A DNA stretch of 64,000 nucleotides from Lelliottia wanjuensis (GCF_030238365.1 NZ_JASSOT010000064.1:248001-312000), one strand, 5' to 3'; shown: positions 1-11,090, numbered from the stretch's first letter. Notes: generated from the letters alone by a model not told the origin. Translations and numbers: made by a program.

Positions 1-647
1 TTTAACGCCGTAAGGATCGCCGAGGAAGCCAGGTTGGCGCCATATTCGTAGTGCGCGATTTCATTGGCATTGTTGGTTGTGCGGGCTCCGCCGTCAGGAT
101 CGATAAAAATCCCGGTAGCATTGCTCAAATGCGCAGTACCCTCACCCGCCTGGCGAATCGCATCGACGATAAACGCAGGCAGATCGAACATCTGATTCAC
201 GTCATCGCCCTTGCCCGTAAACAGCTTCCAGCCCGCCAACCCGAAGGTTTTACCCGCCGTCACGCCAGCGGATTTCAGCAGCGCCGGCAGCGACTGTTGA
301 TTATCCATCGGCTGATTCGGCAGCGAAAACCACGGCGCATGGACAACCCGATTCTCGAGTCGCGCATGAGCCGCCAGCTTGAGGTTTTCATTCCCCAGCA
401 CCAGAACCGCTTCGCCCGTAGAATGCAGCACCAGCAGCGCCTCTTCAAAGCGCGGAATAAAACCGGTGAGGTATTCAAAGTTGCCGCCGTGCTCTTTGTC
501 GGCGTAGATAACCAGCGCGTCCAGCCCCTGCTGCTGCATGCGGAGCAATACTTTAGCTTTACGCTCACGCAAGGTTTCATCGCTTAGCGTAACGGAAGGG
601 ATGCCGTGCCAGACGGCAGGCTGGGGAACAGAAGAAAGGGTGACCAT
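1..647 (-). CDS. M24-family (Xaa-Pro peptidase-like) protein, N-terminal part only
   Basis: Reading the minus strand from about 647 to the window edge gives an uninterrupted frame of about 215 residues. It has a creatinase/aminopeptidase-P N-terminal domain character: a beta-alpha fold with YLTGF near residue 45 and a segment on storing or using an aminoacyl-proline substrate is typical of the family. The catalytic pita-bread domain lies outside the window, so metal ligands cannot be checked. Two ATGs are possible, at 653 and 647. The GGAG at about 656-659 is only 2-3 bases from the first but about 8 bases from the second, so I chose 647. The gene follows the secDF terminator and is not part of that locus in E. 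coli K-12. Exact substrate unknown. Confidence 0.7.
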   Translation of the reverse strand, partial: MVTLSSVPQPAVWHGIPSVTLSDETLRERKAKVLLRMQQQGLDALVIYADKEHGGNFEYLTGFIPRFEEALLVLHSTGEAVLVLGNENLKLAAHARLENRVVHAPWFSLPNQPMDNQQSLPALLKSAGVTAGKTFGLAGWKLFTGKGDDVNQMFDLPAFIVDAIRQAGEGTAHLSNATGIFIDPDGGARTTNNANEIAHYEYGANLASSAILTAL

Positions 648-709
648 CGGCATTACTCCATGTCGTTTGACGTCTACAGGGAGAGTAACCAAATTGGTGG
701 GGGCTGTAA

Positions 710-739
710 TAAAAAAATCCCGGCCTTGCGACCGGGATT
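710..739 (-). terminator. Rho-independent terminator of the queA-tgt-yajC-secDF operon
   Basis: An 8-bp perfect stem (AATCCCGG at 716-723 with CCGGGATT at 732-739) is followed on the minus strand by a run of T (A-run 711-717 on the plus strand). It lies 24 bases beyond the secF stop codon. Confidence 0.9.
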
Positions 740-762
740 CCGTTATCAGATTGCTGTTGCCG

Positions 763-1734
763 TTACGGCAGGATGGACGGCTGATCCGCCCCTTCCTTCT
801 CAACTTTCTGCTGGAGCAGGTGCTCACGCTTCATGCCCAGTTTCAACGCCAGCGCGGACGCGACGTAGATAGAAGACGCCGTACCGATGGAGACACCGAT
901 CAGCATGGTCAGCGAGAAGCCTTCCAGCACCGGGCCACCGAAGAGGAACAGCATCAGGATAACCATCAAGGTCGTCCCGGAAGTGATCAACGTACGGTGC
1001 AGCGTTTGGGTCAGAGAGACGTTAAAGATTTCGTACGGCGTACCGCGACGGATCTTACGGAAGTTCTCACGAATACGGTCAGATACCACGATGCTGTCGT
1101 TCAGTGAGTAACCGATCACCGACATCAGCGACGCAACGATGGTCAGGTCAATCTCAATATGGAACAGCGACAGCACGCCCATCGTAATGACCACGTCGTG
1201 CGCCAGGGCGATAACCACCCCTGCCGCCAGACGCCATTCGAAGCGGAAACCGACGTAAACCAGAATCGAGATCAGCGCAACCAGCAGCGCCATCGCCCCT
1301 GTCTGAGCCAGATCGGCCCCAACGCTTGGGCCGACGAATTCGATACGTTTAACCGTCGCGTCCTGGCTGGTGGTTTCGTTAATGACCTTAACCACCTTGC
1401 TGCCCAGCTCCTGGCTGCCATTGGCATCATGAACCGGAGGCATACGCACCATGATGTCGCGGCTGCTGCCAAAGTTCTGCAGCAGCGGCTCTTCGAAGCC
1501 CGCTTTCTGCAGCGATTCGCGCATGTGGTCCATATCGATCGGTTTTTCCAGGGAGATTTCAATCACCGTACCACCGGTGAAATCCAGACCCCAGTTAAAC
1601 CCACGGACACCGATAATGGCGATCGACACAATCAGGAGGAAACCTGAAATGCCGAAGGCCCAGTAGTCCCAGCGCATAAAGTCCCAGACTTTACGGCCAT
1701 GGTTCAATTGTTCAACAGTATATTCCTGTGCCAC
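763..1734 (-). CDS. secF: Protein translocase subunit SecF
   Basis: SecF works with SecD in the inner membrane, using the proton gradient to help SecYEG complete and release translocating chains. The 323-residue product matches enterobacterial SecF over its whole length: cytoplasmic start [13 protein letters not shown], first membrane span near residues 19-39, the GLDFTGG motif, periplasmic domain, then five spans including the segment [15 protein letters not shown] and the conserved [18 protein letters not shown]. The start is GTG at 1734, as in E. coli; upstream in-frame codons overlap secD and are not used by homologues. It follows secD by 10 bases and is clearly co-transcribed. Confidence 0.97.
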   Translation of the reverse strand: MAQEYTVEQLNHGRKVWDFMRWDYWAFGISGFLLIVSIAIIGVRGFNWGLDFTGGTVIEISLEKPIDMDHMRESLQKAGFEEPLLQNFGSSRDIMVRMPPVHDANGSQELGSKVVKVINETTSQDATVKRIEFVGPSVGADLAQTGAMALLVALISILVYVGFRFEWRLAAGVVIALAHDVVITMGVLSLFHIEIDLTIVASLMSVIGYSLNDSIVVSDRIRENFRKIRRGTPYEIFNVSLTQTLHRTLITSGTTLMVILMLFLFGGPVLEGFSLTMLIGVSIGTASSIYVASALALKLGMKREHLLQQKVEKEGADQPSILP

Positions 1735-1744
1735 AACGCACTCC

Positions 1745-3592
1745 TCAGATAGACAGCTTTTTGACGCGCTTGCCGCCATACAGCAGGTTCACGATGGCAC
1801 GGGTGCCGACAATAGCGGTAAACATCGACGTTGCCACACCGATACCGGTGGTGATAGCAAAGCCTTTGATGGCGCCAGTACCCACTGCATACAGGATAAG
1901 AACCTTAATCAGTGTTGTTACGTTCGCATCGAAGATCGAGCTGAAGGCGCCTTTATAACCTTCATCGATCGCCTGTTGTACGGAGCGACCGTTACTCAGT
2001 TCTTCTTTAATACGTTCGTTTATCAATACGTTGGCATCGACCGCTACCGCAAGGGTTAGGACGATACCCGCGATACCCGGCATGGTCAGCGTTGCCCCTG
2101 GCAGCAGGGACATGATCCCGATAATCAGTACCAGGTTTGCCAGCAGCGCGGAGGTCGCAATCAGGCCAAACTTCTTGTAGAAGAACAGCATGAAGATAAT
2201 CGACACCGCCAGACCGGCCAGACAGGCTTCCAGACCCTGAGTGATGTTTTGCATCCCCAGTGTTGGACCAATGGTCCGTTCTTCAACAATCTGAATTGGC
2301 GCAATCAGCGCACCGGCACGCAGCAGCAGAGAGAGCTGACGCGCTTCGTTCGGGTTGTTGATACCGGTAATACGGAAGCTGTTACCCAGGCGAGACTGGA
2401 TGTTGGCGATGTTAATCACCTCTTCCTCTTTCACCAGAATCGCACGACCGTTGGCATCTTTCTTACCGCTGTCTTTGTACTCCACGAACAGGGTCGCCAT
2501 CGGTTTACCGATGTTATCCTTCGTGAAGTTGGACATGATGTTACCACCCGCGCTATCCAGCGAGATGTTAACCTGCGGTTGGTTGTATTCGTCCTGATTC
2601 GAGGTGGAGTCGGTGATGTGGTCACCGGTCAGAATCACGCGTTTGTACAGCACGACTGGCTGACCTTCACGGGTCTGTTTCACTTCGGAATCACCCGGAA
2701 CACGACCAGACGCCGCGGCGGATTGATCGACGTTGGTGTTCACCAGACGGAATTCCAGCGTAGCCGTCGCACCCAAAATCTCTTTGGCGCGCGCGGTGTC
2801 CTGGATACCCGGCAGCTCAACCACGATACGGTCAGCACCCTGACGCTGTACCAGCGGCTCAGCAACACCCAGCTGGTTCACACGGTTACGCAGGATATTG
2901 ATGTTCTGCTGAACCGCGTATTCACGCGCTTCGCTCAGACGCACGTCGGTCATGACCGCGCGCAGCTGGTTGCTACCCTGACGAGAAATCACCATGTCGC
3001 GGTGACGACCAGTGAGATAGTCCACCGCCTGATCGCGCGCCGTGGCGTCACGGAAGGTAATGCTCAGACCGTAGTTATCTTCCTTACGCACGGTGGTGTA
3101 AGGAATGCCTTTTTCACGCAGATCGCTGCGCAGGCTATCAATGTTCTGTTCCTGCAGCTTGCCGAGCGCGGTATCCATATCCACTTCCATCAGGAAGTGA
3201 ACGCCGCCACGCAGATCGAGACCGAGTTTCATCGGCTCTGCATTGATGGAGGCTAACCAACGCGGGGTTGCAGGAGCAAGGTTTAACGCCACGACATATT
3301 TGTCACCCAGCACGCCCATCAGCGCTTCACGTGCGCGGAGCTGCGTGTCGGTGGTGTCGAAGCGAGCAAGAATTGCGCCCTCTTCCAGTGCCACAGACTT
3401 AGCGGTAATTTTTTCTTCTTGTAACGTTTTCTGGACCTGGATCAGCGTTTGCTCACTGGCGGCGACACCGCGCGCGCCAGTGATTTGAACGGCCGGATCC
3501 TCACCATACAGGTTGGGAAGTGCGTACAGCAGGCCGACGATTAGCACGACGACCAGCATGATGTACTTCCACAAAGGATAACGGTTTAACAC
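1745..3592 (-). CDS. secD: Protein translocase subunit SecD
   Basis: RND-type partner of SecF in the inner membrane holo-translocon. The product is 615 residues, the usual length. It has an N-terminal membrane span (about residues 9-28), the D1 motif [16 protein letters not shown] near residue 125, a long periplasmic P1 domain, and five C-terminal spans. The conserved D4-type segment [19 protein letters not shown] carries the charged residues linked to proton movement. It sits between yajC and secF in the conserved operon (26 bases after yajC, 10 bases before the secF GTG). No anomaly seen. Confidence 0.98.
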   Translation of the reverse strand: MLNRYPLWKYIMLVVVLIVGLLYALPNLYGEDPAVQITGARGVAASEQTLIQVQKTLQEEKITAKSVALEEGAILARFDTTDTQLRAREALMGVLGDKYVVALNLAPATPRWLASINAEPMKLGLDLRGGVHFLMEVDMDTALGKLQEQNIDSLRSDLREKGIPYTTVRKEDNYGLSITFRDATARDQAVDYLTGRHRDMVISRQGSNQLRAVMTDVRLSEAREYAVQQNINILRNRVNQLGVAEPLVQRQGADRIVVELPGIQDTARAKEILGATATLEFRLVNTNVDQSAAASGRVPGDSEVKQTREGQPVVLYKRVILTGDHITDSTSNQDEYNQPQVNISLDSAGGNIMSNFTKDNIGKPMATLFVEYKDSGKKDANGRAILVKEEEVINIANIQSRLGNSFRITGINNPNEARQLSLLLRAGALIAPIQIVEERTIGPTLGMQNITQGLEACLAGLAVSIIFMLFFYKKFGLIATSALLANLVLIIGIMSLLPGATLTMPGIAGIVLTLAVAVDANVLINERIKEELSNGRSVQQAIDEGYKGAFSSIFDANVTTLIKVLILYAVGTGAIKGFAITTGIGVATSMFTAIVGTRAIVNLLYGGKRVKKLSI

Positions 3593-3618
3593 GGCAGTTC
3601 CCTTTGGGAAAAGTTGGA

Positions 3619-3951
3619 TTACAGCGCCTTCATCGTGCCTTTCGGCAGTACGGCAGCAACGAAGTCACGTTTGATAACCACTTCAGTGGTATCGTTCAGT
3701 GCGATAGAGATGTAGCCAGTTTCCGCTACTTTCGTCACACGACCCACCAGACCGCCATTGGTCAGCACTTCATCGCCTTTCGCGATGGAGTTCATCAGGT
3801 TTTTGTGTTCTTTGGTACGTTTCTGCTGTGGGCGCAGGATCATGAAGTAGAAGATCAGACCAAACACCACCAGCATCAGAATCAGAGACATCGGGCTGCC
3901 CTGCGACGGAGCGCCAGTTGCTGCTACCGCATCAGAAATAAAAAAGCTCAT
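3619..3951 (-). CDS. yajC: Sec translocon accessory protein YajC
   Basis: Small inner-membrane protein that co-purifies with SecDF and is known to contact AcrB. The 110-residue product has one membrane span (about residues 18-38, ending ILRPQQKR) and a cytoplasmic domain with the family motif [15 protein letters not shown]. It lies between tgt and secD on the same strand with short gaps (21 and 26 bases), matching the conserved operon. Confidence 0.97.
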   Translation of the reverse strand: MSFFISDAVAATGAPSQGSPMSLILMLVVFGLIFYFMILRPQQKRTKEHKNLMNSIAKGDEVLTNGGLVGRVTKVAETGYISIALNDTTEVVIKRDFVAAVLPKGTMKAL

Positions 3952-3972
3952 TCAAATTCCCTCATTATTAAA

Positions 3973-5154
<1,182 letters not shown>

Positions 5155-6225
5155 TTATTCCCCAACGCGTTCCTGAATAGCCGACGGATTGTACGTGATA
5201 AACATCGCGTCCCCGTAGCTAAAAAAGCGATAATTTTGTTCTACCGCAGCCTTGTAGGCATTCATGGTGTTCTGATAACCGGCAAACGCCGAGACCAGCA
5301 TAATCAAAGTCGATTCAGGCAGATGGAAGTTGGTCACCAGCGCATCAATCACTTTGTATTGATAACCTGGGTAGATGAAAATCTGCGTGTCACCGAAGAA
5401 GGGCTCGATCAGATCTTTCTTAGCCGCCTGGGCTGCGCTCTCCAGCGAACGAACGGAAGTGGTACCGACGGCAATCACGCGGCTGTTGCGCGCTTTCGCG
5501 GCCAGCACGGCGTCAACCACCTCTTGCGGCACTTCGGCGTATTCGGAGTGCATGATGTGATCTTCGATAGAATCCACGCGCACCGGCTGGAAGGTCCCCG
5601 CGCCGACGTGCAGCGTCACGAACGCCATCTCGATGCCCTTCTCGCGCAGTTTTGCCAGCAGCGGTTCGTCAAAGTGCAGACCAGCGGTCGGTGCCGCCAC
5701 GGCACCCGGTTTTTCGCTGTAAACCGTCTGGTACAGTTCGCGGTCGGCGTCTTCGTCCGGGCGATCGATATAGGGCGGGAGCGGCATGTGACCGATAGCG
5801 TTCAGAATATCCAGCACCGGGCGTTCGTCGTTGAACTCCACTTCAAACAGCGCGCCGTGACGGGCGGTCATGGTGGCGTTGATGCTTTCGTCGTCGCCCA
5901 GCAGCAGCTCGGCGCCCGGCTTCGGCGCTTTGGAGGCGCGAATATGTGCCAGAATACGTTTGTCATCGAGCATGCGCTCAACCAGCACTTCAATCTTGCC
6001 GCCGCTGGCTTTACGGCCAAACAGACGCGCCGGGATCACACGGGTGTTGTTAAAGACCAGCAGATCGCCAGGGTTGAGCTTGTCGAGCAGATCGGTGAAA
6101 GTACCGTGCGTCAGCGCGCCCGTTGGCCCGTCCAGCGACAGCAAGCGGCAACCACTGCGCTCCGGCTGCGGATAGTGGGCAATCAGGGATTCAGGTAATT
6201 CAAAGGAGAAATCGGCGACGCGCAT
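5155..6225 (-). CDS. queA: S-adenosylmethionine:tRNA ribosyltransferase-isomerase
   Basis: Transfers and isomerises the ribosyl group of SAM onto preQ1 in tRNA to give epoxyqueuosine. The 356-residue product has the family's conserved start [19 protein letters not shown], the segment [30 protein letters not shown] and the C-terminal YSYGDAMFI block. It is the first gene of the queA-tgt-yajC-secD-secF operon; 91 bases separate it from divergent acpH, so both promoters must lie in 6226-6316. Confidence 0.98.
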   Translation of the reverse strand: MRVADFSFELPESLIAHYPQPERSGCRLLSLDGPTGALTHGTFTDLLDKLNPGDLLVFNNTRVIPARLFGRKASGGKIEVLVERMLDDKRILAHIRASKAPKPGAELLLGDDESINATMTARHGALFEVEFNDERPVLDILNAIGHMPLPPYIDRPDEDADRELYQTVYSEKPGAVAAPTAGLHFDEPLLAKLREKGIEMAFVTLHVGAGTFQPVRVDSIEDHIMHSEYAEVPQEVVDAVLAAKARNSRVIAVGTTSVRSLESAAQAAKKDLIEPFFGDTQIFIYPGYQYKVIDALVTNFHLPESTLIMLVSAFAGYQNTMNAYKAAVEQNYRFFSYGDAMFITYNPSAIQERVGE

Positions 6226-6316
6226 GACTTATACTCGTGACTTAAAAACAGGCGGCTTAGTCTAGTGCTCACACCTCTTTGCTGCAACAACTAGCCGTAT
6301 CCGGATACCAAAACGC

Positions 6317-6898
6317 ATGAATTTTCTCGCTCATCTGCACCTCGCCCACCTCGCCGACAGCTCACTTTCAGGCAATTTGCTGGCCGATTTCGTTCGCGGC
6401 AACCCGGCTGATGACTATTCCGCCGAGGTGGTGGACGGTATTTTTCTGCACCGTCGCATCGACGTGATGACCGATAACCTGCCGGAAGTGAAAGAAGCCA
6501 AAGCCTGGTTTCGCCCTGAAACGCGCCGCGTCGCGCCGATCACGCTGGATGTGATGTGGGATCATTTCCTGTCGCGCCACTGGGCGCTGCTGTCGCCCGA
6601 GCTGCCGCTGCCGGAGTTTGTTCGCTACGCCCACTCGCAGGTGGCGCTGATTTTGCCCGACTCGCCGCCGCGCTTTGTTAATCTGAACGACTATCTGTGG
6701 TCCGAGCGCTGGCTGGAGCGCTACAGCGAGATGGAATTTATTCAGCGCGTGCTGAACGGCATGGCGAGCCGCCGCCCGCGACTCGATGCCCTACGCGACT
6801 CCTGGCAGGATCTGGACACCCATTATGATGCGCTGGAAGCTCGCTTCTGGCAGTTCTATCCGCGTATGATGGCGCAGGCGAAAAACAAACAACTTTAA
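6317..6898 (+). CDS. acpH: Acyl carrier protein phosphodiesterase
   Basis: Hydrolyses the 4'-phosphopantetheine arm from holo-ACP. The 193-residue product starts [19 protein letters not shown] and has the conserved ADFVRG block and a helical HD-like core ([13 protein letters not shown]). It is divergent from queA, as in E. coli. There is no clear terminator before the promoter of the following peroxiredoxin gene. Confidence 0.95.
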   Translation: MNFLAHLHLAHLADSSLSGNLLADFVRGNPADDYSAEVVDGIFLHRRIDVMTDNLPEVKEAKAWFRPETRRVAPITLDVMWDHFLSRHWALLSPELPLPEFVRYAHSQVALILPDSPPRFVNLNDYLWSERWLERYSEMEFIQRVLNGMASRRPRLDALRDSWQDLDTHYDALEARFWQFYPRMMAQAKNKQL

Positions 6899-6949
6899 TA
6901 GAAGTGTGATTGATAGGTAAAAACTGGCTGAACGATTGTCCGTGCCTCT

Positions 6950-6978
6950 TTGTCTAAACCCTGAACACTCTCTATACT
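6950..6978 (+). promoter_or_regulatory. Sigma-70 promoter of the peroxiredoxin gene
   Basis: TTGTCT (6950-6955), a 17-base spacer, then TATACT (6973-6978) give a near-consensus promoter. A strong Shine-Dalgarno (AGGAG at about 7015-7019) precedes the ATG at 7026. This predicts high constitutive expression. Confidence 0.75.
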
Positions 6979-7025
6979 GGCCCGCGTTGCGTTCCAAATA
7001 ACCTTAGTTACTACAGGAGAATCAC

Positions 7026-7628
7026 ATGGTTCTGGTTACTCGTCCGGCTCCGGATTTTACAGCTGCAGCAGTACTCGGCAACGGTGAGATCGTTGAAAAC
7101 TTCAACTTCAAACAGCACACCAACGGTAAAGCTACCGTTCTGTTCTTCTGGCCAATGGACTTCACCTTCGTTTGCCCATCAGAACTGATCGCATTCGACA
7201 AACGTTACGAAGAGTTCCAGAAACGTGGCGTTGAAGTTGTCGGTGTTTCCTTCGACTCCGAATTTGTACACAACGCATGGCGTAACACCCCTGTCGACAA
7301 AGGCGGCATCGGTGCAGTGAAATACGCAATGGTTGCGGACATCAAACGTGAAATCCAGCAGGCATACGGTATCGAACATCCGGACGCTGGCGTGGCACTG
7401 CGCGGCTCCTTCCTGATCGACGCGAACGGCATCGTGCGTCACCAGGTAGTTAACGATCTGCCACTGGGTCGTAACATCGACGAAATGCTGCGCATGGTTG
7501 ACGCGCTGCAGTTCCACGAAGAGCACGGCGAAGTGTGCCCGGCTCAGTGGGAAAAAGGTAAAGAAGGCATGAACGCGTCTCCAGACGGCGTGGCTAAATA
7601 CCTGACCGAAAACGTCTCCAGCCTGTAA
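7026..7628 (+). CDS. tsaA: 2-Cys peroxiredoxin (TsaA/AhpC family)
   Basis: Thiol peroxidase reducing H2O2 and organic hydroperoxides. The 200-residue product has the peroxidatic site FVCPSE with Cys50 and the resolving site EVCPAQW with Cys171, the layout of a typical 2-Cys enzyme. It is close to the Salmonella TsaA protein encoded at the same locus; E. coli K-12 lacks it here. No dedicated reductase gene is nearby, so a general thioredoxin system is the inferred reductant. The gene is monocistronic, with a strong promoter upstream and a terminator immediately downstream. Some databases call this protein peroxiredoxin C. Confidence 0.92.
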   Translation: MVLVTRPAPDFTAAAVLGNGEIVENFNFKQHTNGKATVLFFWPMDFTFVCPSELIAFDKRYEEFQKRGVEVVGVSFDSEFVHNAWRNTPVDKGGIGAVKYAMVADIKREIQQAYGIEHPDAGVALRGSFLIDANGIVRHQVVNDLPLGRNIDEMLRMVDALQFHEEHGEVCPAQWEKGKEGMNASPDGVAKYLTENVSSL

Positions 7629-7643
7629 TCGGCAACGGATGAT

Positions 7644-7674
7644 AAAAAGGCTCGCAAATGCGAGCCTTTTTTTA
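7644..7674 (+). terminator. Rho-independent terminator of the peroxiredoxin gene
   Basis: Stem AGGCTCGCA/TGCGAGCCT followed by seven or more T, starting about 20 bases after the stop codon. Confidence 0.9.
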
Positions 7675-7690
7675 TGGTTCAGGGATAACC

Positions 7691-7783
7691 GTAGGCCCGG
7701 TAAGCGCAGCGCCACCGGGCATTTTTCCGCACCAATCCCCCCCTTGCGCCGGGTGGCGGCTTCGCCTTACCCGGCCTACAAAA
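7691..7783. repeat. Pair of REP palindromes (BIME-like)
   Basis: Two imperfect palindromes of the REP type lie at about 7691-7725 (GTAGGCCCGG...CCACCGGGC) and 7746-7783 (GCCGGGTGGCGG...ACCCGGCCTAC), in the convergent gap between the peroxiredoxin and amidohydrolase genes. Confidence 0.85.
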
Positions 7784-7798
7784 CCGCGAATTGTCACG

Positions 7799-9667
7799 CT
7801 AAAACGCGAAACACGAACATCCCAACACGCCCCAAAACGCCTGGTCATCCGATACCGGAATCCCCGACTGGCGCGCGATACCGTGCTGATGCCCATGCAC
7901 GCCGCAGCTGCCGATGCACTGATGCATCTGCACCACAGCCCCCACGTTTGACGCCACCGGCGGCGCAGAGCGGTAATGCCCCGGCACTTTCACTACCGGC
8001 GACCACTCCGGCAGAACCGGGATTGGCGGCGGCGACAGCGGGCTAAACTGCCCGGCGGCGTACACCACTTTTCCGTCCACCACCGTCAGCACCGACTCGA
8101 TGCCTTTGATCTCCTCTTCCGCCACGCTGAAGTAATCTTTCGACAACACCACCAGATCCGCGAGCTGTCCTTCGACGATGCGCCCTTTCTTGCCCTGCTC
8201 GCTGGAGAACCACGCGCTGCCCGCCGTCCACAGCTCCAGTGCGATATCGCGCGGCAGACGGTTGCTGTCGTCATACATCGACAGCCCGCCCACAGTGCGA
8301 CCGGAGACCAGCCAGTAGAGCGCGGTCCACGGGTTGTAGCTCGCCACGCGGGTGGCGTCGGTGCCCAAACCCACGGGAACCTCGAGTTCCAGCATTTTCG
8401 CCACCGGCGGCGTATGTTTCACCGCCTCTTTACCGTAACGGTCGACAAAATACTCGCCCTGGAACGCCATGCGATGCTGCACCGCAATCCCGCCACCCAA
8501 CGCTTTGACGCGCTCAATATTGCGCTCAGTGATGGTTTCAGCGTGATCGAAGAACCAGTGCAGGCCGTTAAACGGAATATCGCGGTTCACTTTCTCGAAC
8601 ACGTCCAGCATCCGGCTGATGGACTCGTCATACGTCGCATGCAGACGGAACGGCCAGCGCTGCTCCACCAGATGGCGCACCACGCGCTCCAGCTCGTCTT
8701 CCATCCCTTCTGGCAGATCCGGACGCGGCTGGAGGAAATCTTCGAAATCTGCCGCCGAGAAGACCAGCATCTCCCCCGCCCCGTTGGCGCGGTAGAAATC
8801 CGTCCCCTGCCCCGGTTTGAGCATATCGGTCCAGCGCTCGAAATCTTCCAGCTCCTGCTTCGGACGCTGGGTGAAGAGGTTGTAGGCGATGCGGATCGTC
8901 ATCTGCGATTTGGCGTGCAGCTCTTCGATGATTTCGTAATCTTCCGGGTAATTCTGGAAACCGCCGCCCGCATCAATCGCGCTGGTTAACCCTAAGCGGT
9001 TAAGCTCGCGCATAAACTGACGCGTCGAGTTCACCTGCTGCTCCAGCGGCAGCTTCGGCCCTTTCGCCAGCGTCGAATAGAGGATCATCGCGTTTGGTTT
9101 GGCGATCAGCATCCCGGTCGGGTTGCCGTTGTTATCCCGCACGATCTCCCCGCCCGGCGGATTCGGTGTCTCTTTGGTGTAGCCGACGGCTTTCAGCGCC
9201 GCACGGTTGAGCAGCGCGCGATCGTAGAGATGCAGCACAAACACCGGCGTATCCGGCGCGGCATCATTCAGTTCCTGAATGGTCGGCATCCGCCGTTCGG
9301 CAAACTGGAATTCACTCCAGCCGCCGACCACGCGCACCCACTGGGGCGTCGGGGTCCGGTCAGCCTGCTCTTTGAGCATCCGCAGGGCATCGGCCAGGGA
9401 CGGTACCCCTTCCCAGCGCAGTTCTAGGTTGTAATTCAGCCCGCCGCGAATCAGATGCAGGTGCGAATCGTTGAGGCCAGGGATCACCGTACTCCCTTTC
9501 AGATCGACAATTTGCGTGCCTTCGGTGGCGTAACTCATCACCCGATCGTGATTACCGGTGGCGAGGATCTTGCCGTTGGCGATAGCCACCGCCTCGGCGA
9601 GCGGATTTTCACGATCCAGGGTATGGATCTGACCCTTAGTTAAGATCAGTGTGGCAGTTTGAGACAT
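7799..9667 (-). CDS. Metal-dependent amidohydrolase (YtcJ/NfdA-like)
   Basis: A 622-residue amidohydrolase-superfamily protein. The N-terminal beta-sandwich segment (MSQTATLILTKGQIHTLD...) leads to the GLNDSHLHLIRGG metal motif (HxH) near residue 75. Further barrel ligands are plausible at LHWFFDHAETI and GLGTDATRVASYNPW, and it ends with ADLVVLSKDYFSV and a Cys-rich tail finishing GCSCFAF. Homologues include formamide deformylases and YtcJ, but the substrate here is unknown. The start at 9667 is supported by AAAGGAG seven bases upstream; a longer frame to 9766 overlaps the next gene. It is last in a three-gene unit with the ABM and isochorismatase-like genes. Absent from this site in E. coli K-12. 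Confidence 0.88.
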   Translation of the reverse strand: MSQTATLILTKGQIHTLDRENPLAEAVAIANGKILATGNHDRVMSYATEGTQIVDLKGSTVIPGLNDSHLHLIRGGLNYNLELRWEGVPSLADALRMLKEQADRTPTPQWVRVVGGWSEFQFAERRMPTIQELNDAAPDTPVFVLHLYDRALLNRAALKAVGYTKETPNPPGGEIVRDNNGNPTGMLIAKPNAMILYSTLAKGPKLPLEQQVNSTRQFMRELNRLGLTSAIDAGGGFQNYPEDYEIIEELHAKSQMTIRIAYNLFTQRPKQELEDFERWTDMLKPGQGTDFYRANGAGEMLVFSAADFEDFLQPRPDLPEGMEDELERVVRHLVEQRWPFRLHATYDESISRMLDVFEKVNRDIPFNGLHWFFDHAETITERNIERVKALGGGIAVQHRMAFQGEYFVDRYGKEAVKHTPPVAKMLELEVPVGLGTDATRVASYNPWTALYWLVSGRTVGGLSMYDDSNRLPRDIALELWTAGSAWFSSEQGKKGRIVEGQLADLVVLSKDYFSVAEEEIKGIESVLTVVDGKVVYAAGQFSPLSPPPIPVLPEWSPVVKVPGHYRSAPPVASNVGAVVQMHQCIGSCGVHGHQHGIARQSGIPVSDDQAFWGVLGCSCFAF

Positions 9668-9687
9668 AACGTACTCCTTTGAGCCGG

Positions 9688-10233
9688 TCAGGCTTTTTTC
9701 AGCCACCCGGCGAACAGGCGGGTCACGATGGGCATCCACAGCCAGACCACCAGCGCGACCACACAAGCATCGTTAAGCAAATGCAGGAAGAGAGACCCTT
9801 TCAGGCCTGGAAGCAACGCCCCGGTGAGTTGCGGCACCACCAGCGTGCTGGGGAAGATCACCATCAGCGTGACCAGAAACTGTTTCCACTGTTTCGGTTT
9901 ACGCACGTGCGTTTCCGGCGGCGTAAACCAGAACGCGGCCTCGGTGCGCACTTCCGTTTTATCCCCTTCGGCCAGCAGCGGTTCAATCTCTTTCACCAGC
10001 ACCGAACGGGTGTCGGACTGGGTCCAGGCGTATAAATGCTCGATGGTGTCGAAGCGAATAATGACTGTCCACAGATTCTGTCCTTCTGTCGGGCGAATGA
10101 CGTTCGCGCCGAGATGTCCGGGGAATTCCGCGGCAACGGGCATGATTTTGCCGAGCCACTGTTCGTATCGCGCCGCCTGTCCTGCCAGCAAGGTATGGGT
10201 GATCACCAGCGTCACATGTGAGTTTTGCGCCAT
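9688..10233 (-). CDS. ABM-domain protein with C-terminal membrane anchor
   Basis: The 181-residue product has an N-terminal antibiotic-biosynthesis-monooxygenase-type ferredoxin-like fold (VTLVITHTLLAGQAARYEQW ... FPGHLGANVIRP ... WTVIIRFDTIEHLYAW). Its C-terminal part has two hydrophobic spans (about residues 120-140 and 150-172), so the domain is tethered to the inner membrane. This DUF-like architecture is usually of unknown function. It is 20 bases upstream of the amidohydrolase and 53 bases downstream of the isochorismatase-like gene, consistent with one operon. Confidence 0.8.
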   Translation of the reverse strand: MAQNSHVTLVITHTLLAGQAARYEQWLGKIMPVAAEFPGHLGANVIRPTEGQNLWTVIIRFDTIEHLYAWTQSDTRSVLVKEIEPLLAEGDKTEVRTEAAFWFTPPETHVRKPKQWKQFLVTLMVIFPSTLVVPQLTGALLPGLKGSLFLHLLNDACVVALVVWLWMPIVTRLFAGWLKKA

Positions 10234-10286
10234 GAGGATGTCCAGGTCTGATGAAAATGGCGGGTCAAATCGACCCGCCGGGAGGG

Positions 10287-10928
10287 TTAGGCTTTACGCT
10301 CAGGCGCGCCGTGAACCAGGGTGTAGGCATAATCAACGCCCATACCGTAAGCGCCGCTGTGCTCGCGCACCAGATCCATCACCGCATCGTAGGTCTCTTT
10401 GCGAGACCAGTCGCGCTGGTACTCAAGCAGCACCTGCTGCCAGGTCACCGGAACCGCACCGGCCTGCACCATGCGGTCGATGGAGCGCTCATGGGCATCC
10501 ACGGAGGTCCCGCCGGAGGTGTCGGTCACCACATACACTTCGAAGCCTTCATCCAGCGCCATCAGCGCCGGGAAGGTCAGGCACACTTCGGTCCACAGGG
10601 CCGAGATGATGAGTTTTTTGCGGCCCGTTGCTTTGACTGCCGCAACAAACGCATCATCTTCCCAGGAGTTCATCGAGGTACGCTCAATTGGTTTCACATC
10701 CGGGTGAACCGCCAGTAATTCCGGCCAGATATAACCGCTAAAACTTTTTGTTTCGACCGAGGTATAGATAACCGGCACATCAAATATTTTGCCCGCTTTC
10801 GCCAGAGCAACCGTATTATTCTTAAGGAGTTGGCGGTCAATATTCGCCACACCAAACGACATTTGCGGCTGGTGATCGATAAAAATAAGCGTCGAGTTTG
10901 ATGGGTCAATCAGTTCGCGGATAGACAT
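10287..10928 (-). CDS. Isochorismatase-like hydrolase (YcaC-like)
   Basis: A 213-residue cysteine-hydrolase fold: FIDHQPQMSF carries the catalytic Asp (about residue 19) and SALWTEVCLTFPALMALDEGF carries the nucleophilic Cys and the conserved helix after it. The layout follows E. coli YcaC, including VVTDTSGGTS and DRMVQAGA. The natural substrate is unknown. It is the first gene of the unit with the ABM and amidohydrolase genes; the upstream 200 bases must hold the operon promoter and contain an 18-bp palindrome. Confidence 0.85.
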   Translation of the reverse strand: MSIRELIDPSNSTLIFIDHQPQMSFGVANIDRQLLKNNTVALAKAGKIFDVPVIYTSVETKSFSGYIWPELLAVHPDVKPIERTSMNSWEDDAFVAAVKATGRKKLIISALWTEVCLTFPALMALDEGFEVYVVTDTSGGTSVDAHERSIDRMVQAGAVPVTWQQVLLEYQRDWSRKETYDAVMDLVREHSGAYGMGVDYAYTLVHGAPERKA

Positions 10929-11056
10929 AAATGTACCTTTTAATCAATATGTTAAAAGAAAACTAAATGTGTGCTATATGAGGTCGGGCCCTGACTGATA
11001 AAGCAAATTGAGTATAGCGAGTATTGATTGACGGGATATTAAAGATATTTGTCCGC

Positions 11057-11074
11057 TCTGTTTAATTAAACAGA
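11057..11074. promoter_or_regulatory. 18-bp perfect palindrome, candidate operator
   Basis: TCTGTTTAA TTAAACAGA is perfectly symmetric and lies about 130 bases upstream of the isochorismatase-like start codon. It could be an operator for that unit. No regulator gene is adjacent, so the assignment is inference. Confidence 0.4.
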
Positions 11075-11090
11075 ACAACATGGGGGAATA

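Noticed and set aside
2249-3256. Long plus-strand open frames opposite secD, tgt, mak, usher and others
   Set aside because: They are antisense shadows of well-conserved genes with His/Arg/Gln-rich composition and no recognisable domains.
7639-8046. 135-codon plus-strand frame after the peroxiredoxin gene
   Set aside because: It crosses a terminator and two REP palindromes and then runs antisense to the amidohydrolase.
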